A stretch of DNA of 64,000 bases from Cupriavidus sp. YR651 (GTDB lineage: Bacteria; Pseudomonadota; Gammaproteobacteria; Burkholderiales; Burkholderiaceae), in assembly GCF_900101625.1 (NCBI RefSeq), contig NZ_FMYZ01000014.1, positions 1-64,000 of the forward strand. Reading direction: 5' to 3'. This document shows positions 8,649 to 16,188 of this stretch, one piece after another (position 1 is the first letter of the stretch; each line of letters starts with the position of its first letter). The notes under the pieces were generated by a model. The model was not told the DNA's origin. It did not search any database and worked only from the letters and a program-made list of their open reading frames with translations. The translations under genes were made by a program, and so were the position numbers.

Positions 8649-9011
8649 TCAGGGATCGAGCCGGGTTCCGTCGAGCGCCATCAGCGCCCAAACCATCAGA
8701 ATCGCGAGGCCGCACAGCCAGCGCAGCCACGTGCGGCCGTGTGCCGTGAGCAGTGCCCATACTGCGAGCACGCTGGCTAGCCAGAGTGTGAAGCACGCGA
8801 GCAGATAGTTTGTCTGCGATCGGTATGACCACATGGCCGCGGCAGGGCCTTCCGCGCCGAACGGATAGTCTTCAGGGGTCGTCCACGCGCCCCACATCTC
8901 CATCAGCATCACCGCGGCGATGAAGCAGAGGATGCCGGCTGCCAACGCCCTAGTAGCGGACTTCCAGTTCCATGTCTTTTGCATAGTACAAAGACTCTTT
9001 GGCGAAGGCAT
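8649..9011 (-). CDS. Small membrane protein, unknown
   Basis: Up to 120 aa with three predicted membrane helices (about residues 22-42, 66-88 and 95-113) and a soluble loop between the first and second. Start is uncertain: ATG at 9011 or at 8984 (MQKTWNW); neither has a good ribosome site, and both lie inside the preceding small gene, suggesting coupling. No family recognised. The first part lies in an AT-rich patch unlike the flanking genes. Confidence 0.5.
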   Translation of the reverse strand: MPSPKSLCTMQKTWNWKSATRALAAGILCFIAAVMLMEMWGAWTTPEDYPFGAEGPAAAMWSYRSQTNYLLACFTLWLASVLAVWALLTAHGRTWLRWLCGLAILMVWALMALDGTRLDP

Positions 9012-9196
9012 TCATATAGCAGCTTGGCCCCGCGCCTGTCGATTTCGCGCTCCAGTTCTTCAAGTCGGAGCATCTCGATGATTTTGCGCGGGGAGTTCGG
9101 GCGATGGAGCGTGTATCCAAAGCGTTCGTTGAATAGCTCTTCGAATCGGCGCCTCAGGATGCTGTTATCTCGGAGCTCAGATACAAGGAAACTCAT
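8909..9196 (-). CDS. Small AT-rich gene, probably frameshifted near its 3' end
   Basis: The frame from ATG 9196 gives 95 aa: the first 65 residues (for example ELRDNSILRRRFEELFNERF and MLRLEELEREIDRR) look like a genuine charged helical protein. After the C-run at 9028-9031 the reading becomes unprotein-like, while the neighbouring frame reads RRGPSCYMNAFAKESLYY then DMELEVRY and stops at 8950. A one-base change in that homopolymer would restore a roughly 82-aa protein ending at 8950. No family recognised. A perfect inverted repeat lies just upstream at 9208-9242. Confidence 0.5.
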   Translation of the reverse strand: MSFLVSELRDNSILRRRFEELFNERFGYTLHRPNSPRKIIEMLRLEELEREIDRRGAKLLYECLRQRVFVLCKRHGTGSPLLGRWQPASSASSPR

Positions 9197-9207
9197 TTTG
9201 CAATCGG

Positions 9208-9242
9208 CCTCGCCATGGATCGCTCACTTCGCCATGGCGAGG
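9208..9242. repeat. Perfect 11-bp inverted repeat upstream of a small gene
   Basis: Arms CCTCGCCATGG and CCATGGCGAGG are separated by 13 nt. It lies 12 nt upstream of the ATG at 9196 on the minus strand, so it could be an operator or a 5'-leader hairpin. No T-run follows, so it is not a standard terminator. Confidence 0.6.
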
Positions 9243-9465
9243 TCATTGCGTAAATGGTACTAATCTGAATTCGGCGTGCAGTCTTCTTGCCGATCCTTCA
9301 GTAGTGCTTGGATCACGAATGGATCAAGCGGGGCAGGAATGGCCCCCGCGATGGGGCGGGCGGCACACTTCAGGCGCGTGTTACATCAAGTTACGCGCCA
9401 GGCACATTTTCGGAACGCACCAGTGCGGGTACAATGCGCCCACTTTTGTATTGTCTCTATAACAA

Positions 9466-10551
9466 ATGAGCCCCCGTCCTTCTCGTCTGGCGTGCGTGGA
9501 CGCGCTGAAGGCGGTCAGCTCGCAGCTGATCGTGCTCCACCATCTGGCCTTCTATGGCCCGATGTCCGACGCCGCCCAGGCGTTGGCTCCCGGCCTGATC
9601 GGCTGGCTGGCCGACTATGCCCGTATCGCGGTGCAGGTATTCCTTGTCATCAGCGGCTTCCTGGCCGCTCGCAGCCTGGCCCCCGGCGGCCACCTGACCG
9701 TGTCGAGCCCGATGGCCACGCTCTGGCGCCGCTACCAGAAGCTGGTGGTGCCCTATACCGTCGCCATCCTCGTGGCGATTGCCGGTGCCGCCATCGCGCG
9801 GACCTGGATGACACACGACTCGATCCCGGCGGCGCCGCACCTGATGCAGGTTGTCGCGCATCTGCTGCTGTTGCACAACATCCTGGACGTGGATGCCTTG
9901 TCCGCGGGCGTCTGGTACATCGCCATCGACCTCCAGCTCTTCGCGTTGCTGGTGCTGACCTTGTGGCTGGCGCGCGGGGTGTCGCGCCACAGCCTGCCGC
10001 TGGGGGTGCCACTGGTGGCCGCGCTGGCCGTGGCATCGCTGTTCTGGTTCAACCGTGACGCCAGCTGGGATGTCTGGGCGATCTACTTCTTCGGCGCCTA
10101 TGGCATGGGCGCGCTGGCGTTCTGGGCCTCGAACCCGGAGCGCTCGCCGATGGCGCTGATCACGCTGGCCACCATCGGGGCGGCGGCGCTGGTGGTGGAT
10201 TTCCGGCTGCGCATCGCGGTGGCGCTGGCCACGGCGTTGCTGCTGGCGATCGCCCGCCGGGGCGAATGGCTGGAGCGCTGGCCGGGCGGGGCGATGTCCG
10301 CCTATTTCGGCAAGATTTCCTATTCGGTTTTCCTCGTGCACTTTCCGGTGTGCCTGGTGGTCAATGCGGTGGTTTCGCATCTGGCGCCCGGACAGCCGGT
10401 GATCAATGCACTCGGCATGGGCCTGGCCTGGGTGGCCAGCAATATGGCCGGCGCGATCTTCCATCGCTATGTGGAGGCCGCCAACCCGCTGCGGACGCTG
10501 CGCATGGCCGTCTGGCCGCCGCGCGAGGACCGGGCGACTTCCAAGGCCTGA
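9466..10551 (+). CDS. Acyltransferase family 3 membrane protein
   Basis: A 361-aa integral membrane acyltransferase (OatA/OafA/NodX-type fold) with about ten hydrophobic helices. The conserved catalytic-type His pair appears early in LIVLHHLAFYG and the family motif VFLVISGFLAARS near residue 63; the segment GKISYSVFLVHFPVCLV near residue 285 matches the late helix of the family. Such enzymes O-acetylate or succinylate cell-surface sugars, lipopolysaccharide, exopolysaccharide or lipid carriers; the substrate cannot be told here. It stands alone and is closed by a strong terminator. Confidence 0.87.
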   Translation: MSPRPSRLACVDALKAVSSQLIVLHHLAFYGPMSDAAQALAPGLIGWLADYARIAVQVFLVISGFLAARSLAPGGHLTVSSPMATLWRRYQKLVVPYTVAILVAIAGAAIARTWMTHDSIPAAPHLMQVVAHLLLLHNILDVDALSAGVWYIAIDLQLFALLVLTLWLARGVSRHSLPLGVPLVAALAVASLFWFNRDASWDVWAIYFFGAYGMGALAFWASNPERSPMALITLATIGAAALVVDFRLRIAVALATALLLAIARRGEWLERWPGGAMSAYFGKISYSVFLVHFPVCLVVNAVVSHLAPGQPVINALGMGLAWVASNMAGAIFHRYVEAANPLRTLRMAVWPPREDRATSKA

Positions 10552-10573
10552 ACCGCCTACATTGTTCGACAAG

Positions 10574-10609
10574 AACGGCACGCAACTTCACGGTTGCGTG
10601 CCGTTTTGC
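10574..10609 (+). terminator. Rho-independent terminator
   Basis: A perfect 13-bp stem (AACGGCACGCAAC with GTTGCGTGCCGTT) around a 6-nt loop runs into TTTT, directly after the acyltransferase gene. Confidence 0.9.
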
Positions 10610-10753
10610 TTTGGGGGCGCGCGGACCGCTCCCAATCCCGCGCGAAGCGTCGTGGTGCGCATGCACCCGGATGTACCGTGCGAGATACCGGGGCGGCGCG
10701 CGGGCGGCACAGTGGCGGTGCGTGCGTCATGTCACGCACCGTAACAACCCCAG

Positions 10754-10783
10754 TTGGGCGATGGCACGAACGTTGCCTACTAT
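10754..10783 (+). promoter_or_regulatory. Candidate promoter of the URC operon
   Basis: TTGGGC at 10754-10759 and TACTAT at 10778-10783 with an 18-bp spacer form a plausible sigma-70 promoter. Transcription would begin within or next to the operator at 10795-10812. Confidence 0.55.
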
Positions 10784-10794
10784 GAAGCTATAAA

Positions 10795-10812
10795 CCTGAC
10801 CATTTGGTCAGG
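10795..10812. promoter_or_regulatory. RutR-type operator
   Basis: The perfect inverted repeat CCTGACCATTTGGTCAGG matches the known E. coli RutR consensus (TTGACCA, two bases, TGGTCAA) apart from the outermost base of each arm. It lies just downstream of the candidate -10, where a bound repressor would block initiation, 38 bp ahead of the first URC gene. The operon encodes a RutR-like TetR protein at 14172. Confidence 0.8.
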
Positions 10813-10850
10813 ATTCCTGATCCCGGGGAAGTCCGGGAGACGAGGCTGCC

Positions 10851-12089
10851 ATGTCCGACCATATCGTCCTGACTTCGCACGCACGCCACGGCAAGCCGGC
10901 CGAGCCGATCCACTGGGGCGCCCCCACGGCGGCCGAGCGGGGGCCCGTGATTGCCAGCCTGACCGATCCGGCGCAGCGCAATGTCATCGGCACCCATGCC
11001 GGCGCCTACGCGATCTATCGCGCGCTGGCCGTGGCGTCTGGCAGCCTGCAGCGCGCGCATCGTCCGGACCTGACCGACACGGCGCCGGCCGAAGCCATCG
11101 GCCCGCATCCGCAATGGGGCGACCCGGACAAGATCGTTTCGCTCGATCCGTGGGGCCATCTGGTTTCCACCGTGTTTGCCGATCGCATCGCGGCCGGGGT
11201 GGACATCCGCCCGACGATTGCCGTGACGCGCGCCCATATCAATATGCCGGAGCTGACCGCCGCCATCGCCGCGGGCCGGCTGAAACCCGATGGCGAGATC
11301 CTGTTTCCGAATGGCGATGTGCGCGTGACCAAGGCCGCCGTCGATCCGGTGTGGTACCTGCCCGGCATCGCGCGCCGCTTCAACATCAAGGAAAGCAACC
11401 TGCGCCGCAGCCTGTTCGAGCAGACCGGGGGCATGTTCCCGGAACTCGTGACGCGTCCGGACCTGAAGGTCTTCCTGCCGCCCATCGGCGGCATGACGCT
11501 CTACTTCGTCGGGGACGTCGCCAAGCTGGGTCATCCGGAAACACGCGTGGCCTGCCGCGTGCACGACGAATGCAATGGCTCCGATGTGTTCGGTTCGGAC
11601 ATCTGCACCTGCAGGCCGTATCTGGCGCACGGCATCGAGCTCTGCATCGAGATGGCGCAGGAGGGCGGCGTGGGCCTGGTGGTCTACAACCGCAAGGAAG
11701 GCCGCGCGCTGGGCGAGGTGACGAAGTTCCTGGTCTACAACGCGCGCAAGCGCCAGGTGGGCGGCGACCGCGCCGAGACCTATTTCGCGCGGACGGAATG
11801 CGTGGCGGGCGTGCAGGACATGCGCTTCCAGGAACTGATGCCGGATGTTTTCCATTGGCTCGGGATCAGGCGGATCGATCGCTGGGCTTCCATGAGCAAC
11901 ATGAAACACGGCGCGCTGACGGCGCAGGGCATCGAGGTGGTCGAGCAGGTGGCGATCCCCGAGGCGCTGATCCCTGCCGACGCGCGCGTGGAAATCGATG
12001 CCAAGGTGGCGGCGGGATACTTCACACGGTATGCGCCGCCCGATGCTGACGAACTCGCCCTGGCAAAGGGCAGGGGGTTGAAGGAATGA
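10851..12089 (+). CDS. URC1-like GTP cyclohydrolase II homologue (uracil catabolism)
   Basis: A 412-aa protein whose C-terminal half is a divergent RibA fold: RVHDECNGSDVFGSDICTC keeps the three zinc cysteines of GTP cyclohydrolase II, and GLVVYNRKEGRALGEVTKF parallels its YLRQEGRGIGL segment, while the late RibA motif is replaced by SMSNMKHGAL. The first about 170 residues are an extension absent from RibA. This architecture, next to DUF1688 and uracil phosphoribosyltransferase, matches URC1 of the reductive-independent URC uracil pathway described first in yeast, where it acts on a uridine nucleotide-derived substrate. The stop overlaps the next gene by ATGA. Confidence 0.88.
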   Translation: MSDHIVLTSHARHGKPAEPIHWGAPTAAERGPVIASLTDPAQRNVIGTHAGAYAIYRALAVASGSLQRAHRPDLTDTAPAEAIGPHPQWGDPDKIVSLDPWGHLVSTVFADRIAAGVDIRPTIAVTRAHINMPELTAAIAAGRLKPDGEILFPNGDVRVTKAAVDPVWYLPGIARRFNIKESNLRRSLFEQTGGMFPELVTRPDLKVFLPPIGGMTLYFVGDVAKLGHPETRVACRVHDECNGSDVFGSDICTCRPYLAHGIELCIEMAQEGGVGLVVYNRKEGRALGEVTKFLVYNARKRQVGGDRAETYFARTECVAGVQDMRFQELMPDVFHWLGIRRIDRWASMSNMKHGALTAQGIEVVEQVAIPEALIPADARVEIDAKVAAGYFTRYAPPDADELALAKGRGLKE

Positions 12090-13390
12090 ACCAATATCCC
12101 GACGGGGGCACGTCCGGACACGACGATGGCACCGGCAGCGGCTGGCACAGCCCCGTCCCGGCCGACCATCCCGCGTCCGCGCTGTTGAGCGCGGAGGCGG
12201 TGCGCACGCATTGCGCAACCGTGACCGGGCACGTGGCGTCCGGTGAGTCCGAGCACTTCACCTGGAATCCGGACCGGGTCCACGCGATTGCCGATTACGT
12301 GGCCGCCACCATCCGGCGCCGCTATCCGACCCTTCAGGTGCCGTACCACAGCCGCTGGCGCCATTTCGAGAGCGGCGGCCCGGGGGAAGAGAAGCTCGAC
12401 CGCTGGCAGATCCTGTGCGAGCGCGCCGGCATGTCGGGCGTCGACCATTGCGCGGAACGCGCGCGCATCGGCATCGACCTGGTAATCCCGAGCGTGCTGC
12501 TCGATGCCGGCGCGGGGCCGGACTGGCGCTATCGCGATCCGGCCAGCGACCTGATGCTGACGCGATCGGAAGGCCTTGGCGTGGCCAGCTTCGACCTGTT
12601 CGCGCGCGGCGGTTTCTCCGCCGAGCACGGCGACCCGCTGCGGGCGGACGGCGAGCGGCTGGCCCGCATCGACGCCTCGACCATCGCCACCGCATTCCAG
12701 GTGGCGCAGCACAATCCGCTGGTCGGCCTCGAGGGCCGCGCCGGGCTGCTGCGCCGGCTGGGCGAGGTGGTCCAGGCCACACCCGCGGTCTTCGGCAAGC
12801 CGGCCCGGCTGGGCAACCTGTACGACTACATCGCCGCGCATGCGCGCGACGATCGCATCGAGGCCAGCTTCGTGCTGCGCACCTTGCTGGTGGCGCTGGG
12901 GCCGGTCTGGCCGGGCCGCGTGCAGATCGAAGGGATTTCGCTGGGCGACTGCTGGCGCCATCCGGCCGCGCCGGGGGGGCTGGTTCCGTTCCACAAGCTC
13001 ACGCAGTGGCTGACGTACTCGCTGCTGGAGCCGCTGGAAGACGCCGGCCTGACCGTGACGGGGCTCGATGCGCTGACCGGCCTGCCCGAATACCGCAACG
13101 GCGGGCTGCTCTATGACTTCGAACTGATGGTGCCGCGCGATCCGGAGTTCGCCAAGGTGACCCATACCGTGGATGAACCCGTGATCGTCGAATGGCGCGC
13201 GTTGACGGTGACGGGCCTGGATCTCGTGGCGGATGCCGTGCGCCAGGCGCTGGGCGTCTCCGAGGCGGACTTCCCGCTGGCACGTGTGCTGGAAGGCGGC
13301 ACGTGGGCCGCGGGGCGACGCATCGCAGCGCAGCGCCGCGAAGGCGGCCCGCCGCCTTTTGCGATCCAGAGCGACGGCACGGTGTTCTGA
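12086..13390 (+). CDS. URC4-like DUF1688 protein (uracil catabolism)
   Basis: A 434-aa cytosolic protein of the DUF1688/URC4 family. Recognisable segments include VPYHSRWRHFESGG near residue 87, RWRHFE-type aromatic/basic motif, a GDCWRHPAAPGG block near residue 290 and LTGLPEYRNGGLLYDFEL near residue 332. In yeasts URC4 is essential for growth on uracil as nitrogen source, acting with URC1 and a uracil phosphoribosyltransferase; its chemistry is not settled to my knowledge. Start ATG 12086 overlaps the URC1-like stop, showing translational coupling. About 90 bp separate it from upp. Confidence 0.88.
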   Translation: MNQYPDGGTSGHDDGTGSGWHSPVPADHPASALLSAEAVRTHCATVTGHVASGESEHFTWNPDRVHAIADYVAATIRRRYPTLQVPYHSRWRHFESGGPGEEKLDRWQILCERAGMSGVDHCAERARIGIDLVIPSVLLDAGAGPDWRYRDPASDLMLTRSEGLGVASFDLFARGGFSAEHGDPLRADGERLARIDASTIATAFQVAQHNPLVGLEGRAGLLRRLGEVVQATPAVFGKPARLGNLYDYIAAHARDDRIEASFVLRTLLVALGPVWPGRVQIEGISLGDCWRHPAAPGGLVPFHKLTQWLTYSLLEPLEDAGLTVTGLDALTGLPEYRNGGLLYDFELMVPRDPEFAKVTHTVDEPVIVEWRALTVTGLDLVADAVRQALGVSEADFPLARVLEGGTWAAGRRIAAQRREGGPPPFAIQSDGTVF

Positions 13391-13482
13391 CGCGAGATTT
13401 TTTTTCCTGCAGGCAGCCAGGCGGCGGGCCAGTGGCCCGTCGCGCCCCGAATCCAGCGAGTCTTCCACCCTAGGAGCGCACC

Positions 13483-14175
13483 ATGAACGACCTGTCCGCC
13501 GTGCCCACTGCAGCGGAGACCTTTGCCGAGACTGAAGCGGCGGCGTCGCCCTCGCTGATGGTGGTCAATCATCCGCTGGTACAGCACAAGGTCACGCTGG
13601 CGCGCAGCGAGGAAACCACCACCGATAATTTTCGCCGGCTGGTGCGCGAGATCAGCCAGCTGCTGACCTATGAGGCCACGCGCGACCTGGCGATGGAGAC
13701 CATCGCCATCAAGACGCCGATCGCGCCGATGCAGTCGCCGATCCTGTCGGGCAAGAAACTCTGCCTGGTATCGATCCTGCGCGCGGGCAATGGTTTCCTG
13801 GACGGCATGCTGGAGCTGCTGCCGGCCGCGCGCGTGGGCCATATCGGCCTGTACCGCGACCCGGAGACGCTGGAGCCCATCGAGTACTACTTCAAGATGC
13901 CGGAGGACATCCACGATCGCCTGGTGATCGTGGTGGACCCGATGCTGGCCACGGGCAATTCGGCCATTGCCGCCCTGAACCGGCTCAAGGAGGCCGGCGT
14001 CACCACCATGAAGTACGTCTGCCTGATCGCCTCGCGTCCCGGGCTGCGCGCGCTGCAGGCCGCGCATCCGGATGTGGCGATCGTCACCGCCGCGATCGAC
14101 GAGCAGCTCAACGACCACGGCTATATCGTGCCCGGTCTCGGCGATGCCGGCGACCGGTTGTACGGCACGAAATGA
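13483..14175 (+). CDS. upp: Uracil phosphoribosyltransferase
   Basis: A 230-aa type I phosphoribosyltransferase that makes UMP from uracil and PRPP. The PRPP loop reads VIVVDPMLATGNSAIAAL (about residues 147-164) and the C-terminal uracil-binding segment is YIVPGLGDAGDRLYGTK, both characteristic of Upp. It is about 20 residues longer than E. coli Upp because of an N-terminal extension. TAGGAG lies 7 nt before ATG 13483. Within this operon its UMP is probably fed into the URC1/URC4 steps as well as into salvage. It overlaps the downstream repressor gene by ATGA. Confidence 0.95.
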   Translation: MNDLSAVPTAAETFAETEAAASPSLMVVNHPLVQHKVTLARSEETTTDNFRRLVREISQLLTYEATRDLAMETIAIKTPIAPMQSPILSGKKLCLVSILRAGNGFLDGMLELLPAARVGHIGLYRDPETLEPIEYYFKMPEDIHDRLVIVVDPMLATGNSAIAALNRLKEAGVTTMKYVCLIASRPGLRALQAAHPDVAIVTAAIDEQLNDHGYIVPGLGDAGDRLYGTK

Positions 14176-14957
14176 TGGACGCGCTGGCCGCCGCCCACAC
14201 GGGCGTCGCCGCGTCGCGGGAACCCGGCGGCCGCATCCGCCAGGAGAACGAGGCGCTGATCCTGCGCGCGGCGGAGTACGTCTTTGCCCGCGCGGGCTTT
14301 GCTGGCGCGACCATGGCGGACATCGCGATGCGCGCCGGCGTGCCCAAGTCCAACCTCCACTACTACTTCCGCACCAAGCAGGCGCTGTACCGCGCGGTGC
14401 TGGCGCACACGCTGCAACTCTGGCTGTCGGAAACCGACATCATCAGCGCCGACTACGCGCCGCGGACGGCGCTGGAGCAGTACATCCGGGCCAAGATGCG
14501 GCTCTCCGCGAGCCATCCCGACGCGTCGCGCGTGTTTGCGAACGAGCTGCTGCACGGCGCGCCCGAGATCGGCGGCGTGCTGCGGGAGGCGTTGCGCGAG
14601 TTGGTGGCGCGCAAGGCGGTGGTAATCCGCGCGTGGATTGCCAGCGGGCAGATGGCGCCGGTGGACCCGCGTCACCTGTTTTTCACGATCTGGGCGGCCA
14701 CGCAGACCTACGCGGACTTCGAGACGCAGGTGTGCGCGGTGCTGGGCGTAAGCCAGCTGGACGCGCAGGACTTCGCGCAGGCCACGGAGCATCTGGTGGC
14801 ATTGCTGCTGCGCGGCTGCGGGCTCGATCCCGACCCGGGCGACGCGGGCGACTTGACCGAACCGTCGGCGACATCGGGTCCGGCGGACATCGGGGACATG
14901 GCCGACATAACGGAGATGGCCTCGGCCTTCTCGCGGCGCGCGCCGGATATCGCCTGA
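14172..14957 (+). CDS. rutR: RutR-like TetR-family repressor of pyrimidine catabolism
   Basis: A 261-aa TetR regulator. The helix-turn-helix (AGFAGATMADIAMRAGVPKSN, then LHYYFRTKQALYRAVL) occupies about residues 40-85, and the effector domain aligns with E. coli RutR through YIRAKMRLSASHPDASRVF, IASGQMAPVDPRHLFF and IWAATQTYADFETQV. E. coli RutR binds uracil and releases TGACCA-type palindromes; such a site lies at 10795-10812 ahead of this operon, so negative autoregulation relieved by uracil is the natural model. It has an extra N-terminal stretch and about 45 acidic/Ala-rich C-terminal residues. Two tandem ATGs leave the start uncertain by one codon. Confidence 0.87.
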   Translation: MMDALAAAHTGVAASREPGGRIRQENEALILRAAEYVFARAGFAGATMADIAMRAGVPKSNLHYYFRTKQALYRAVLAHTLQLWLSETDIISADYAPRTALEQYIRAKMRLSASHPDASRVFANELLHGAPEIGGVLREALRELVARKAVVIRAWIASGQMAPVDPRHLFFTIWAATQTYADFETQVCAVLGVSQLDAQDFAQATEHLVALLLRGCGLDPDPGDAGDLTEPSATSGPADIGDMADITEMASAFSRRAPDIA

Positions 14958-15026
14958 GCCGGGCGGCACAACAAGAATTCCAACGCAGTACTCGATACGC
15001 GCTCGACGCGAAAGGGGAGTGAAGTC

Positions 15027-16034
15027 ATGAACATGGAACGCTATCGCCGCACCTGGCTGAAGGCTGCCGCCGCAGGCGCCGCGCTGGCCGCCATCGGCGT
15101 CACGCCGCTGGCCCACGCGCAGGCCAAGGTCAAGGTGGCCGCGGTGTACACGGTGCCGGTGGAGCAGCAGTGGGTGTCCCGCATCCACAAGGCGTTGAAC
15201 GAAGCCAAGGCCCGTGGCGAGATCGACTATGTGTTTTCGGAAAGCGTCTCCAATGCGGACTACGAGCGCGTGCTGCGGCAATACGCGGAGCAGGGCTCCG
15301 GCCTGATCGTCGGCGAATCGTTTGCCGTGGAAGCCGCCGCGCGCAAGGTGGCCAAGGACTACCCGAAGATCGCGTTCCTGATGGGGTCCTCGGGCAAGCC
15401 GCAGGCGCCCAATTTTTCCGTGTTCGATAACTACATTCAGGAGCCCTCGTACCTGACCGGCATGATCGCGGGCGGCATGACCAAGACCAACCACATCGGC
15501 ATGGTCGGCGGCTATGCGATCCCCGAAGTCAACCGGCTGATGCACGCGTTCATGGAGGGCGCGCGCGAGGTCAATCCAAAGGTGAAGTTCACGGTGAGCT
15601 TTATCGGGTCATGGTTCGATCCGCCCAAGGCCAAGGAGGCGGCGTTCGCCATGGTCGACAAGGGCGCCGACGTGCTCTACGCCGAGCGCTTTGGCGTTTC
15701 CGACGCGGCCAAGGAGCGCGGCAAGCTGGCCATCGGCAACGTGATCAACACGCAGCCGCAGTATCCGTCGACGGTGGTGGCGTCCGCGCTGTGGAACATG
15801 GAGCCGACCATCGGCGCCGCGCTGGCCAAGGTCAAGGCCGGGCAGTTCAAGAACGAGGACTACGGCCAGTATTCGCTGATGAAGTACAAGGGCGCGGAAC
15901 TGGCGCCGCTGGGGACGTTCGAGGGCAAGGTGCCGGCCGACCTGGTGGCGAAGGTCAAGGCGAAGGAAAAGGCCATCCTGGACGGCAAGACCACGGTCAA
16001 GGTGGTGGAGACGGAGCCGAAGTCGACACCTTGA
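15027..16034 (+). CDS. BMP-family ABC transporter substrate-binding protein (nucleoside/nucleobase)
   Basis: A 335-aa periplasmic receptor of the basic membrane protein (BMP/PnrA, YufN) family, which binds purine or pyrimidine nucleosides. The leader MNMERYRRTWLKAAAAGA resembles a Tat signal and is cleaved near AHAQ; the mature protein begins AKVKVAAVYTVPVEQQW, and the family segment KTNHIGMVGGYAIPEVNRL is present. GGGGAG lies 8 nt before the ATG. The downstream double-ATPase and two permease genes complete the importer. Position between rutR/upp and cytosine deaminase points to cytosine, uracil or their nucleosides as ligand. Confidence 0.9.
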   Translation: MNMERYRRTWLKAAAAGAALAAIGVTPLAHAQAKVKVAAVYTVPVEQQWVSRIHKALNEAKARGEIDYVFSESVSNADYERVLRQYAEQGSGLIVGESFAVEAAARKVAKDYPKIAFLMGSSGKPQAPNFSVFDNYIQEPSYLTGMIAGGMTKTNHIGMVGGYAIPEVNRLMHAFMEGAREVNPKVKFTVSFIGSWFDPPKAKEAAFAMVDKGADVLYAERFGVSDAAKERGKLAIGNVINTQPQYPSTVVASALWNMEPTIGAALAKVKAGQFKNEDYGQYSLMKYKGAELAPLGTFEGKVPADLVAKVKAKEKAILDGKTTVKVVETEPKSTP

Positions 16035-16134
16035 TGACGGCCTGATGACGGCATGCCGACCCGGTGCTGATGCGGTTTTCAGACACTACGCGGGCACTAC
16101 GCAGGCTACGCAGGCAGAACCCGGGCAGGCCGCT

Positions 16135-16166
16135 TCTCCCCTCTCGCGCCTCGCGGAGAGGGGAGA
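16135..16166. repeat. Intergenic stem-loop between receptor and ATPase genes
   Basis: Arms TCTCCCCTCTC and GAGAGGGGAGA pair around a GCGCCTCGCG-like apex. It lacks a T-run, so it may stabilise the receptor mRNA or attenuate read-through rather than end transcription. Such GC-rich palindromes are also common dispersed elements in this family. Confidence 0.6.
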
Positions 16167-16188
16167 CCCCATACCTAGAAACTGATCG

